From assembly GCF_014055005.1 (NCBI RefSeq), contig NZ_CP059570.1:1736001-1800000 (forward strand): a DNA stretch of 64,000 nt, in the 5' to 3' direction. This document shows, piece after piece, positions 51,279 through 60,029 of the stretch. The translations under genes were made by a program, and so were the position numbers. A model generated the notes under the pieces. That model was not told the DNA's origin. It was given only the letters and a program-made list of their open reading frames with translations, and did not search any database. This DNA comes from Neisseria dentiae (GTDB lineage Bacteria > Pseudomonadota > Gammaproteobacteria > Burkholderiales > Neisseriaceae). The first letter of the stretch is position 1; each line of letters opens with the position of its first letter.

Positions 51279-51421
51279 GAGGCCTTTGCAAAACCCCCGG
51301 GTGTGGATGCAGTTCAAGGCGCAGCAGCGCAGCGAGCGCAGACATAACATGAAGTTAGGCAAGCGAGCGAGCAGCGCACAACGCAGAAATGCGCCGCAGA
51401 TGGGGGTTTTGCAAAGGTCTC
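51279..51421. mobile_element. Miniature element, 143 bp, abutting the xerC stop
   Basis: Ends GAGGCCTTTGCAAAA and TTTTGCAAAGGTCTC are flanked by ATTCT on both sides (51274-51278 and 51422-51426), a perfect 5-bp direct repeat. The body matches the element at 42137-42297 in reverse. Its last two bases form part of the xerC stop codon. Confidence 0.88.
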
Positions 51422-52316
51422 ATTCTTTCTTACGCTTCGCCCGCGGATGCGCATCATCATAAACCTTTGCCAAATGGTCGAAATCAAGCTTGGTATAAAT
51501 CTGCGTGGTCGATAACCGGCTGTGGCCGAGCAGCTCCTGCACCGCGCGGATATCCTGCGCCGATTGCAGCAGGTGGCTGGCGAAACTGTGGCGCAGCATA
51601 TGCGGCGAAATATGCTGCGGGCTGCCGTGGCGCAGCGCCCAATCGCGCAGGCGGTTTTGAATCTGGCGTATGCTCAGGCGGCGGCCCACACGGCTGGTGA
51701 ACAGCGCGGTTTCGCCCCCTGCCGCCGCCCGCTGCGGCAGGTAAGCCTTAACGGCTTCGATGCTTTTGCTGCCCAGCGGCACGCGGCGCTGTTTGCCGCC
51801 CTTGCCGGTTACGCCTACCCAGCCTTCGTCAAGCAAAACATCTTCAATATCCAGCCCGTACACTTCGCCCACGCGCAGGCCGCTGCCGTACATCAGCTCG
51901 AATAAGGCATGGTCGCGCACGCTCAAAGGTTCGCTATCGGTGTCGTTATCGAGCAGGTTGTTAAGCGTTTCCTGCTCGAGTGCCTTGGGCAAACGCTCCG
52001 GCGGCTTGGGGGCGCGCAAACCTTCGGTCGGGTCTGCATCCAGCAAGCCCTGCCTAACCAGCCAGCCGCAATACTGCCGCCAAGCCGACAGTTTGCGCGC
52101 CATGCTGCGTTGGTGCGCTTCGAGCTGCGACAGTTTTTTCAAAGCGGCGGTGAAATGGCGGCGGTGCAGGGTTTCGCCGCCCGCGCCTTGCGGCATCAGC
52201 TTTTGAAGCTGCGCCAAATCGCGGCGGTAGGCCGCGACGGTGTGCGCCGACTTCCCCTGCTGCACCAGCATATTCAAATAGGGATTCTGATGATTGGCAA
52301 ACTGTTCGAGCAACAT
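51420..52316 (-). CDS. xerC: Tyrosine recombinase XerC
   Basis: A 298-residue site-specific recombinase resolving chromosome dimers at dif with XerD, activated by FtsK. It has an N-terminal SAM-like domain and the catalytic residues Arg in YGSGLRVGE, Lys in VTGKGGKQRRVPL, HMLRHSFASHLL (His-x-x-Arg), GHSRLSTTQIY (His and the nucleophile Tyr). YTKLDFDHLAKVYDDAHPRAK is XerC-like rather than XerD-like. The TGA stop uses two bases of the adjoining miniature element, but the conserved end is present. Confidence 0.93.
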   Translation of the reverse strand: MLLEQFANHQNPYLNMLVQQGKSAHTVAAYRRDLAQLQKLMPQGAGGETLHRRHFTAALKKLSQLEAHQRSMARKLSAWRQYCGWLVRQGLLDADPTEGLRAPKPPERLPKALEQETLNNLLDNDTDSEPLSVRDHALFELMYGSGLRVGEVYGLDIEDVLLDEGWVGVTGKGGKQRRVPLGSKSIEAVKAYLPQRAAAGGETALFTSRVGRRLSIRQIQNRLRDWALRHGSPQHISPHMLRHSFASHLLQSAQDIRAVQELLGHSRLSTTQIYTKLDFDHLAKVYDDAHPRAKRKKE

Positions 52317-52702
52317 GGTATCGAGGCCGTCTGAAAGTAAAGTATTTCAATCAATAATTTGATTATTATAGAAAAATAAAATTTATCGGTTAAAACCGTG
52401 GTAACAAGTGTGTGATTTAGGTAAAATCAAAACGGTTTTCCGTTTACATTCGGCGCCATACGGCCGCCCGCAGGGGTTTGCAACACGGCAGCTTTGCGCG
52501 CGTTATTTCCAAAGCCGCGCCGTTATGTTGTTTGGCGCCGATTATACAGAAAAGGCGCAGACAGATAGCAAACGGCCCCAGCAGTTGCGTTTTACCGAGC
52601 GGCTGCCGGTTTGTTTTCAGACGGCCTCAAACTCTTCTTCAGGCCCGGCACCAAACCCGCAGCCCGTGTTTCATCAACCTGATACGACGTTAGTGCAAAA
52701 CC
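52317..52702. other. Intergenic region between divergent xerC and nqrA
   Basis: This 386-bp spacer has a DUS beside each gene (about 52324 and 52617), an AT-rich stretch at 52340-52400 and a small palindrome CGGTTAAAACCG. It presumably holds both promoters, but no hexamer pair is convincing. nqrA has no strong ribosome-binding site. Confidence 0.6.
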
Positions 52703-54046
52703 ATGATTAGAATTAAAAAAGGGCTTGACCTGCCGATTGCGGGCAAGCCGGAACAAACCGTCTACCCGGGCGCCGCCGTCGGCGAAGTGGCCGTGCTCGG
52801 CGAAGAATATGTGGGTATGCGCCCTTCTATGAAGGTTCAGGAAGGCGACAAAGTTCAGAAAGGCCAAGTGCTGTTCGAGGACAAGAAAAACCCCGGCGTG
52901 GTGTTTACCGCCCCGGCCTCGGGCACGGTTGCCGCCATCCACCGCGGCGAAAAACGGGTGTTGCAATCGATGGTGATCGCCGTAGAAGGCAACGAACAGA
53001 TTACATTCGAGCGTTACGCTCCCGAAGCCCTTAACCGCTTGAGCGGTGAGGAAATCCGCCGAAATCTGCTCGCTTCGGGTTTGTGGACGGCCTTCCGCAC
53101 CCGCCCTTTCAGCAAAGTGCCCGCCGCAGACGCCGAGCCGGCCGCCATATTCGTCAACGCCATGGACACCAACCCGCTGGCCGCCAACCCGCAGGTGGTG
53201 GTTCGGGAACGTGCCGACGATTTCGCCCGCGGCTTATTGGTTCTGAGCCGCCTAACCACCAATAAAATCCATGTGTGCAAAGCCGCCGGCGCCGATATTC
53301 CGGTTTCAGACGGCCAAAATATCGCCGTTCACGAATTCGGCGGCCCGCATCCGGCCGGTTTGTCGGGCACGCACATCCACTTTATCGAACCCGTCGGCGC
53401 CAACAAAACGGTGTGGACGGTCAACTATCAAGACGTTATCGCCATCGGCCATCTGTTTGCCACCGGCGAATTGGACGTTTCGCGCGTGGTGTCGCTGGCC
53501 GGCCCGCAAGTCAAACAGCCGCGCCTGCTGCGCACGGTATTGGGCGCGAAAGTTTCCGAACTGACGGCGGGCGAACTGAAAGACGGCGAAAACCGCGTGA
53601 TTTCCGGTTCGGTGCTCAACGGTGCGGTGGCCGCCGGCCCGCACGATTATCTGGGCCGCTACCACAACCAAATCTCGGTGATTGCCGAAGGCCGTGCCAA
53701 AGAGCTGTTCGGCTGGGTGCTTCCCAGCGCCGACAAATACACGGTTACCCGCACCACCCTCGGCCATTTCTTAAAAAGCAAACTGTTCAACTTCACTTCG
53801 GCCGTTAACGGCGGCGAACGTGCGATGGTGCCCATCGGCACCTACGAGCGCGTGATGCCGCTGGACATCCTGCCCACCCTGCTGCTGCGCGATCTGATTG
53901 TCGGCGATACCGACAGCGCACAGGCGTTGGGCTGCCTGGAGCTGGACGAAGAAGATTTGGCGCTGTGCAGTTTCGTCTGCCCGGGCAAATACGAATACGG
54001 CGCGCTGCTGCGCAATGTGCTGGACAAGATTGAGAAAGAAGGCTGA
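52703..54046 (+). CDS. nqrA: Na+-translocating NADH:quinone reductase subunit A
   Basis: A 447-residue peripheral subunit of the Na+-NQR complex. The start MIRIKKGLDLPIAGKPEQ and the blocks GAAVGEVAVLGEEYVGMRPSMKVQEGDKV and VVSLAGPQVKQPRLLRT are typical of NqrA. It contributes to quinone reduction at the cytoplasmic side. It is first in the six-gene nqr operon and is followed by nqrB after two bases. It is preceded by a region with no strong Shine-Dalgarno. Confidence 0.95.
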   Translation: MIRIKKGLDLPIAGKPEQTVYPGAAVGEVAVLGEEYVGMRPSMKVQEGDKVQKGQVLFEDKKNPGVVFTAPASGTVAAIHRGEKRVLQSMVIAVEGNEQITFERYAPEALNRLSGEEIRRNLLASGLWTAFRTRPFSKVPAADAEPAAIFVNAMDTNPLAANPQVVVRERADDFARGLLVLSRLTTNKIHVCKAAGADIPVSDGQNIAVHEFGGPHPAGLSGTHIHFIEPVGANKTVWTVNYQDVIAIGHLFATGELDVSRVVSLAGPQVKQPRLLRTVLGAKVSELTAGELKDGENRVISGSVLNGAVAAGPHDYLGRYHNQISVIAEGRAKELFGWVLPSADKYTVTRTTLGHFLKSKLFNFTSAVNGGERAMVPIGTYERVMPLDILPTLLLRDLIVGDTDSAQALGCLELDEEDLALCSFVCPGKYEYGALLRNVLDKIEKEG

Positions 54047-54048
54047 AT

Positions 54049-55281
54049 ATGGGATTGAAACATTTTTTTGAAAAAATCGAACCCGATTTCCTGCCCGGCG
54101 GCAAGCGTGAAAAATGGTATCCGCTCTATGAGGCGGTCGCCACCCTTCTCTACACGCCGGGCACGGTAACGCGCAAGGCTTCGCACGTGCGCGATGCGCT
54201 CGATTCCAAACGCATGATGATTATGGTGTGGATCGCGCTGTTTCCGGCCATGTTCTACGGCATGTATAACGTCGGTGCGCAATCGATTGCCGCCGTCAAC
54301 CACTTGGGGCTGCTGGAACAAAACATCACCGCCGACTGGCATTATGCGCTGGCGCACTGGCTGGGCATCAATTTGGGCACCGACGCGGGCATTTTCAGCA
54401 AGCTGTCGCTGGGCGCCGTTTTCTTTCTGCCGATTTATGCGGTGGTATTCGCCGTGGGCGGCTTTTGGGAAGTGCTGTTTTCGGTTATCCGCAAACACGA
54501 AATCAACGAAGGCTTTTTCGTTACCTCGATTCTGTTCGCCTTAATCGTGCCCCCTACCCTGCCGCTGTGGCAGGCTGCATTGGGCATCACTTTCGGCGTG
54601 GTGATGGCGAAAGAAGTGTTCGGCGGCACGGGTAAAAACTTTATGAACCCCGCGCTGGCCGGTCGTGCCTTTCTGTTTTTCGCCTACCCTGCCCAGATTT
54701 CCGGCGATGCCGTTTGGACGGCGGTAGACGGTTTCTCGGGCGCAACCGCGCTTTCGCAATGGGCCGTCGAAGGTGCGGCCGGTTTGAAACACACCGTTAC
54801 CGGCCAGCCGATTACTTGGATGGATGCCTTTATCGGCAACCTGCCCGGCTCGATGGGCGAAGTTTCCACGCTGGCGTTGCTAATCGGCGGTGCGCTGATT
54901 GTATTTGCCCGCATCGCTTCCTGGCGCATCATTGCCGGCGTGATGCTGGGCATGGTGGCCACTTCGCTGCTGTTCAACGCCATCGGTTCCGACACCAACC
55001 CCATGTTCTCCATGCCGTGGTATTGGCATCTGGTGTTGGGCGGCTTTGCCATCGGCATGCTGTTTATGGCCACCGACCCGGTTTCCGCTTCGTTTACCAA
55101 TGTCGGCAAATGGTGGTACGGCGCCTTAATCGGCGTGATGTGCGTGCTGATCCGCGTGGTCAATCCCGCCTACCCCGAAGGCATGATGCTGGCGATTCTG
55201 TTTGCCAATCTGTTTGCGCCGATTTTGGATTATTTTGTTGTTCAGGCGAATATCAAACGCAGGAGGGTTCGCAATGGCTAA
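54049..55281 (+). CDS. nqrB: Na+-translocating NADH:quinone reductase subunit B
   Basis: A 410-residue membrane subunit with about ten membrane segments. The covalent FMN site is the Thr in DGFSGATALSQW (about residue 230). Other family blocks are GGTGKNFMNPALAGRAFLFFAYPAQISGD and PMFSMPWYWHLVLGGFAIGMLFMATDPVSASFT. It forms the Na+ path and takes riboflavin/FMN electrons. Its end overlaps nqrC by 8 bp. Confidence 0.95.
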   Translation: MGLKHFFEKIEPDFLPGGKREKWYPLYEAVATLLYTPGTVTRKASHVRDALDSKRMMIMVWIALFPAMFYGMYNVGAQSIAAVNHLGLLEQNITADWHYALAHWLGINLGTDAGIFSKLSLGAVFFLPIYAVVFAVGGFWEVLFSVIRKHEINEGFFVTSILFALIVPPTLPLWQAALGITFGVVMAKEVFGGTGKNFMNPALAGRAFLFFAYPAQISGDAVWTAVDGFSGATALSQWAVEGAAGLKHTVTGQPITWMDAFIGNLPGSMGEVSTLALLIGGALIVFARIASWRIIAGVMLGMVATSLLFNAIGSDTNPMFSMPWYWHLVLGGFAIGMLFMATDPVSASFTNVGKWWYGALIGVMCVLIRVVNPAYPEGMMLAILFANLFAPILDYFVVQANIKRRRVRNG

Positions 55282-56038
55282 GTTTGATAAAGACAGCTTC
55301 GGCGGCACGCTGGCCGTTGTGGTGGCCGTCAGCCTGCTGTGTTCGGTGATCGTGGCCGGCGCGGCAGTGGGCTTGAAACCCGCCCAAAACGAGAAAAAAC
55401 TGCTCGACAAACAGCGAAACATTTTGGGCGCCGCCGGCCTGCTTTCAGACGGCACCGATGTGCCCAAAGTGTATGCCGAGCGCGTTGAGCCGCGCATTGT
55501 GGATTTGGCCACCGGCGAATATGTGGAGGGCGTGAAAGATTTCGACGCCCGCGCCGCCGCCAAAGATCCGCAGCAAAACGTGAGAATCAAACCCGAAGAA
55601 GATTTGGCCGGCATCCAAACCCGCGCCAAATACGCCGAAGTGTATTTGATTAAAGACGATTCCGGCAAAACCGGCCAAATCGTGCTGCCCATGCACGGCA
55701 GCGGCCTGTGGTCGGTGATGTACGGCTTCGTGGCGGTCAAGCCCGACGGCAACACCGTTAACGGCATCACTTATTACGAGCAGGGCGAAACCGCCGGCTT
55801 GGGCGGCGAAATCGCCAACCCCTTGTGGCAGAAACATTTTGTCGGCAAAAAACTGTATAACGAGCAGGGCGATGTCGCCATCCGTATCGGCAAAGGCGCT
55901 TCCTCCGACAAAGAGCACGGCGTGGACGGCCTCTCCGGCGCCACCATGACCACCAAAGGCGTGCAGGGTTCGTTTCATTATTGGTTCAGCCAAAACGGCT
56001 TCGGCCCCTATCTGGCTAAAATCAAAGCAGGAGAATAA
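55274..56038 (+). CDS. nqrC: Na+-translocating NADH:quinone reductase subunit C
   Basis: A 254-residue subunit with one N-terminal membrane segment and a periplasmic FMN domain. The covalent FMN Thr is in DGLSGATMTTKGVQGSF near the end. GETAGLGGEIANPLWQKHF is typical. The ATG at 55274 overlaps the nqrB end and follows AGGAGG; the longer frame from 55202 is not used. It receives FMN from ApbE, encoded downstream. Confidence 0.95.
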   Translation: MAKFDKDSFGGTLAVVVAVSLLCSVIVAGAAVGLKPAQNEKKLLDKQRNILGAAGLLSDGTDVPKVYAERVEPRIVDLATGEYVEGVKDFDARAAAKDPQQNVRIKPEEDLAGIQTRAKYAEVYLIKDDSGKTGQIVLPMHGSGLWSVMYGFVAVKPDGNTVNGITYYEQGETAGLGGEIANPLWQKHFVGKKLYNEQGDVAIRIGKGASSDKEHGVDGLSGATMTTKGVQGSFHYWFSQNGFGPYLAKIKAGE

Positions 56039-56040
56039 TC

Positions 56041-56667
56041 ATGGCTGACACGAAACGTTTGAAAGAACTAATGTTTTCTCCGGTTGTGAAAAACAACCCG
56101 ATTGCCTTGCAGATTCTCGGCGTGTGTTCCGCACTGGCGGTAACCACCAAGCTGGAAACCGCCGTAGTGATGGCGATTTCGGTGGCGCTGGTAACCGGCT
56201 TTTCGAGCTTTTTCATCTCGTTAATCCGCAACTATATCCCCAACAGCGTGCGCATCATCGTTCAGATGGCCATTATCGCTTCGCTGGTAACCTTGGTTGA
56301 CCAGGTGTTGCAGGCATTCGCCTACGAATTGTCGAAACAGCTGTCGGTATTCGTCGGCCTCATCATCACCAACTGTATCGTGATGGGCCGCGCCGAAGCG
56401 TTTGCCATGAAAGAGCCGCCGCTGGAAAGCTTGGTCGACGGCTTGGGCAACGGCTTCGGCTACGGCGTGATTCTGGTGATTGTGGCCACCATCCGCGAGC
56501 TGATCGGCTCGGGCAAACTGTTCGGCATCACCATCATGCAAACCGTTCAAGACGGCGGCTGGTATCAGGCCAACGGCCTGTTTCTGCTGGCACCCAGCGC
56601 ATTCTTCATTATCGCCCTCATTATCTGGTGCCTGCGCACCTGGAAACCCGAGCAAGCGGAGAAATAA
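56041..56667 (+). CDS. nqrD: Na+-translocating NADH:quinone reductase subunit D
   Basis: A 208-residue membrane protein with six segments: MFSPVVKNNPIALQILGVCSALAVTTKLETAVVM and IITNCIVMGRAEAFAMKEPP carry the conserved Cys and acidic residues shared by NqrD/RnfE. Together with NqrE it holds an intramembrane Fe-S centre. It starts two bases after nqrC and is followed by nqrE. Confidence 0.95.
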   Translation: MADTKRLKELMFSPVVKNNPIALQILGVCSALAVTTKLETAVVMAISVALVTGFSSFFISLIRNYIPNSVRIIVQMAIIASLVTLVDQVLQAFAYELSKQLSVFVGLIITNCIVMGRAEAFAMKEPPLESLVDGLGNGFGYGVILVIVATIRELIGSGKLFGITIMQTVQDGGWYQANGLFLLAPSAFFIIALIIWCLRTWKPEQAEK

Positions 56668-56669
56668 CC

Positions 56670-57266
56670 ATGGAACACTATCTGAGCATTTTTGTGAAAT
56701 CCATATTTATCGAAAATATGGCGCTCTCCTTCTTCTTGGGGATGTGTACGTTTCTGGCGGTATCCAAAAAAATCTCCACTGCTTTCGGTTTGGGCGTGGC
56801 CGTTACCGTGGTATTGGCAATTTCGGTGCCGGCCAACCAACTGGTCTATTCGCTGGTGCTTAAAGACGGCGCCATCATGCCGGGGGTTGACTTATCCTTC
56901 CTGCGCTTCATCACCTTCATCGGCGTAATCGCCGCCATCGTGCAGATTCTGGAAATGATTCTGGACAAATACTTTCCCGCGCTCTACAACGCACTGGGGA
57001 TTTTCCTGCCCCTGATTACGGTAAACTGCGCCATTTTCGGCGGCGTATCGTTTATGGTTCAGCGCGACTACAACTTCGCCGAATCCATCGTGTACGGCAC
57101 CGGCGCGGGCTTGGGCTGGATGCTGGCGATTGTGGCGCTGGCGGGCATCACCGAGAAATTGAAATACGCCGACGTGCCCAAAGGATTGCGCGGCTTGGGC
57201 ATCACCTTCATCAGCGCCGGCCTGATGGCATTGGGTTTCCTGTCATTTTCCGGCATACAGTTATAA
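56670..57266 (+). CDS. nqrE: Na+-translocating NADH:quinone reductase subunit E
   Basis: A 198-residue membrane protein, six segments, homologous to NqrD and RnfA. It has NMALSFFLGMCTFLAVSKK and LITVNCAIFGGVSFMVQRDYNF with the conserved cysteines. The ATG at 56670 follows the nqrD stop by two bases. A longer frame from 56628 overlaps nqrD and lacks conservation. Confidence 0.95.
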   Translation: MEHYLSIFVKSIFIENMALSFFLGMCTFLAVSKKISTAFGLGVAVTVVLAISVPANQLVYSLVLKDGAIMPGVDLSFLRFITFIGVIAAIVQILEMILDKYFPALYNALGIFLPLITVNCAIFGGVSFMVQRDYNFAESIVYGTGAGLGWMLAIVALAGITEKLKYADVPKGLRGLGITFISAGLMALGFLSFSGIQL

Positions 57267-57278
57267 GGAGGCTCGCGC

Positions 57279-58502
57279 ATGGAAATCATTTTAGGCATCG
57301 TGATGTTCACCGTTATCATTTTAGCTTTGGCCGTGATGATTCTGCTGGCCAAATCCAAACTGGTCAGCTCCGGCGACATCACCATCACCATCAACGATGA
57401 AGACGACAAAACGATTACCGTGCCCGCCGGCGGCAAACTCTTGGGCGCACTCTCGAGCAAAGGCATTTTCGTGTCGTCCGCCTGCGGCGGCGGCGGTTCC
57501 TGCGGCCAATGCAAAGTGGTGGTAAAAAGCGGCGGCGGCGATATCCTGCCCACCGAGCTTTCCCACATCAGCAAGCGCGAAGCCAAAGAAGGCTGCCGCC
57601 TGTCGTGCCAGGTCAACGTGAAAAGCGATATGGACATCGCGCTGCCCGAAGAAGTGTTCGGCGTGAAAAAATGGGAATGCACCGTTATTTCCAACGACAA
57701 CAAAGCCACCTTCATCAAAGAGCTGAAGCTGGCGATTCCCGAAGGCGAAGAAGTGCCCTTCCGTGCCGGCGGCTACATCCAAATCGAAGCCGAACCGCAC
57801 ACCGTGGCCTATAAAGACTTCGACATTCCCGAGGAATATCACGAAGATTGGGACAAATTCAACCTGTGGCGCTACGTTTCCAAAGTGGACGAGCCGATTG
57901 TGCGTGCCTACTCGATGGCCTCTTATCCCGAAGAAAAAGGCATCATTATGCTCAACGTGCGGATAGCCACCCCGCCGCCCAACAATCCCGACGTGCCGCC
58001 CGGCCAGATGTCGTCTTATATCTGGTCGCTCAAACCCGGCGACAAAGTAATTATTTCCGGCCCCTTCGGCGAATTCTTCGCCAAAGACACCGATGCCGAA
58101 ATGGTGTTTATCGGCGGCGGCGCGGGCATGGCACCGATGCGCTCGCATATTTTCGACCAACTCAAGCGTTTGAAATCCAAGCGTAAAATCAGCTTCTGGT
58201 ATGGCGCCCGCTCCAAACGCGAAATGTTTTATGTGGAAGACTTCGACACGCTGCAAGCCGAAAACGACAACTTCGAATGGCACGTCGCCCTTTCCGACCC
58301 GCAACCGGGCGACGATTGGGACGGCTATACCGGCTTTATCCACAACGTGATTTACGAAAACTACCTCAAAAACCACGAAGCGCCGGAAGACTGCGAATTT
58401 TATATGTGCGGCCCGCCGATTATGAACGCCTCGGTCATCAAAATGTTGAAGGATTTGGGCGTTGAAGACGAAAACATCTTGTTGGACGACTTCGGCGGCT
58501 AA
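57279..58502 (+). CDS. nqrF: Na+-translocating NADH:quinone reductase subunit F
   Basis: A 407-residue NADH-oxidising subunit. One N-terminal membrane helix is followed by a 2Fe-2S ferredoxin domain (SACGGGGSCGQCKV with a fourth Cys in CRLSCQV), then an FAD domain (RAYSMASYPEE) and an NADH-binding domain (GGGAGMAPMRS, FYMCGPP). It ends DDFGG, usual for NqrF. RBS AAGGAGG. It completes the operon; apbE follows after an inverted DUS. Confidence 0.96.
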   Translation: MEIILGIVMFTVIILALAVMILLAKSKLVSSGDITITINDEDDKTITVPAGGKLLGALSSKGIFVSSACGGGGSCGQCKVVVKSGGGDILPTELSHISKREAKEGCRLSCQVNVKSDMDIALPEEVFGVKKWECTVISNDNKATFIKELKLAIPEGEEVPFRAGGYIQIEAEPHTVAYKDFDIPEEYHEDWDKFNLWRYVSKVDEPIVRAYSMASYPEEKGIIMLNVRIATPPPNNPDVPPGQMSSYIWSLKPGDKVIISGPFGEFFAKDTDAEMVFIGGGAGMAPMRSHIFDQLKRLKSKRKISFWYGARSKREMFYVEDFDTLQAENDNFEWHVALSDPQPGDDWDGYTGFIHNVIYENYLKNHEAPEDCEFYMCGPPIMNASVIKMLKDLGVEDENILLDDFGG

Positions 58503-58522
58503 GGTTGCCACGCAGCCATACC

Positions 58523-58560
58523 CATCAGGCCGTCTGAAAACCTTTTCAGACGGCCTGATG
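58523..58560. terminator. Inverted DUS terminator between nqrF and apbE
   Basis: CATCAGGCCGTCTGAAAA and TTTTCAGACGGCCTGATG form an 18-bp stem with a 2-nt loop, 20 bp after the nqrF stop. It may reduce read-through into apbE-nqrM. Confidence 0.88.
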
Positions 58561-58591
58561 CCGTTTCTCCCCTCTTCTCAAAGAAACCATT

Positions 58592-59650
58592 ATGCTCCAC
58601 CACGCAAAAAACCTCATCTTCCGGCTGCTCGGCCTGATGGCCTTATCGGCCGCCCTTTCCGCCTGCGGCGGCGCACCCGAAACGGCCACCGTTACCGGCG
58701 AAACCATGGGCACCACCTACACGGTCAAATACCTTGCCAATCCCGGATCGCCCCTGCCCGATCCGAAACAAACCCAAGCTGATTTCGACAAGATTCTGCA
58801 AGAAGTCAACCGGCAGATGTCCACCTACCAAACCGATTCAGAAATCAGCCGCTTCAACCGCATGAAAGCAAGCGAAGGCAGTATGGCCGTTTCCGCCGAC
58901 TTCGCCACCGTGGTAGCAGAAGCCGTGCGTTTGAACCGCCTTACCGAAGGCGCGTTAGACGTTACCGTCGGCCCGCTGGTGAATCTGTGGGGATTCGGGC
59001 CGGACAAAAACATCAGCCAAGCGCCGACAGCCGCACAAATCGGCGCCGCCGAAAAACTGGTGGGCATAGACAAAATCCGGCTGGAAGCCAAGCCGTCTGA
59101 AACCGGCGCACGCCTGGGCAAACAGGCCGACGGCGTTTATTTAGACTTGTCTGCCATCGCCAAAGGCTTCGGCGTCGACAAACTGGCGCAGCATCTCGAC
59201 AGCCTCGGCGTTCAAAACTATCTGGTCGAAATCGGCGGCGAATTGCGCGCCAAAGGTAAAAACCAGAAAAACGAAGCCTGGAGCGTGGGCATCGAGCAAC
59301 CTCAGTTTGCCCAAAAACAGGCCGCACAAATCGTGGTGCCGCTAAACAACCGCTCGCTTGCCACCTCGGGCGACTACCGCAACTTCCGCACCGACGCATC
59401 AGGCAAACGGCTTTCGCACATCATCGACCCCCAAAGCAAACAGCCCATCAGCCATAACCTAACTTCCGTGAGCGTGGTGGCCGACAACGCCATGACCGCC
59501 GACGGCCTGGCCACCGGCCTTTTCGTGATGGGCGAAGAAAAAGCGCTGGCCACCGCCGAAAAAAACCGCTTGGCGGTATTTCTGATTATCAAAACCGCCG
59601 ACGGTTTTAAAACCGAAATGTCCTCCGCCTTCAAAGAAATAGTAAAATAG
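58592..59650 (+). CDS. apbE: FAD:protein FMN transferase, lipoprotein
   Basis: A 352-residue ApbE-family flavin transferase. The lipobox SALSAC appears near residue 22. Family motifs are TGETMGTTYTVKYL, MSTYQTDSEISRFN, LDVTVGPLVNLWGFGP, LDLSAIAKGFGVDKLA and YLVEIGGELRAKG. It attaches FMN to the Thr residues of NqrB and NqrC in the periplasm. It sits right after nqrF and before nqrM, matching its role. Confidence 0.95.
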   Translation: MLHHAKNLIFRLLGLMALSAALSACGGAPETATVTGETMGTTYTVKYLANPGSPLPDPKQTQADFDKILQEVNRQMSTYQTDSEISRFNRMKASEGSMAVSADFATVVAEAVRLNRLTEGALDVTVGPLVNLWGFGPDKNISQAPTAAQIGAAEKLVGIDKIRLEAKPSETGARLGKQADGVYLDLSAIAKGFGVDKLAQHLDSLGVQNYLVEIGGELRAKGKNQKNEAWSVGIEQPQFAQKQAAQIVVPLNNRSLATSGDYRNFRTDASGKRLSHIIDPQSKQPISHNLTSVSVVADNAMTADGLATGLFVMGEEKALATAEKNRLAVFLIIKTADGFKTEMSSAFKEIVK

Positions 59651-59692
59651 CCGCTGCAACGGCCCGGCAACGGCATCAGAAAGGATAACCCC

Positions 59693-59893
59693 ATGAAAAT
59701 CTTCTTGATCACCTTCTGCTTTTTTCTGCTGGTGATACTCGGCATGGCGCTGGGCTACATTTTCAAACGCCGCGAGATCAAAGGCAGCTGCGGCGGCATT
59801 ACCGCCCTCGGCATGGAAAAAGTCTGCGACTGCGACACCCCGTGCGCACGCCGCAAGGCCGAATTGGCCAAACAGGGAAAAACGGTTTTGTAA
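59693..59893 (+). CDS. nqrM: Na+-NQR maturation factor NqrM
   Basis: A 66-residue DUF539-type protein with one N-terminal membrane segment (IFLITFCFFLLVILGMALGYI) and the four conserved cysteines in GSCGGI, VCDCDTPC. It is needed for assembly of active Na+-NQR, probably by delivering iron to the NqrD/NqrE centre. It follows apbE with 42 bp between. RBS AAAGGA. Confidence 0.94.
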   Translation: MKIFLITFCFFLLVILGMALGYIFKRREIKGSCGGITALGMEKVCDCDTPCARRKAELAKQGKTVL

Positions 59894-59923
59894 AAGCCCT
59901 GCTGCAAGGCAACGCAATATTTT

Positions 59924-59961
59924 TTCAGACGGCCTGAAAGCTTTATTTCAGGCCGTCTGAA
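59924..59961. terminator. Inverted DUS terminator after nqrM
   Basis: TTCAGACGGCCTGAAA and TTTCAGGCCGTCTGAA form a 16-bp stem 30 bp beyond the nqrM stop, between convergent genes. Confidence 0.85.
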
Positions 59962-60029
59962 TTTTGGTTGGGCAAGTAACAGTTATCAGCTGAAACCTAT
60001 ATTGTGCATCAGACAGCCCAGTCTGCATG

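Noticed and set aside
52350..52363. ATCAA-TAAT-TTGAT upstream of xerC as an FNR site
   Set aside because: The half sites are in the opposite order to the FNR consensus TTGAT-N4-ATCAA.
52408..52710. 100-residue frame overlapping the nqrA start, possible leader peptide
   Set aside because: Runs through a DUS, has no protein-like composition or ribosome-binding site, and its overlap with nqrA is short and out of frame.
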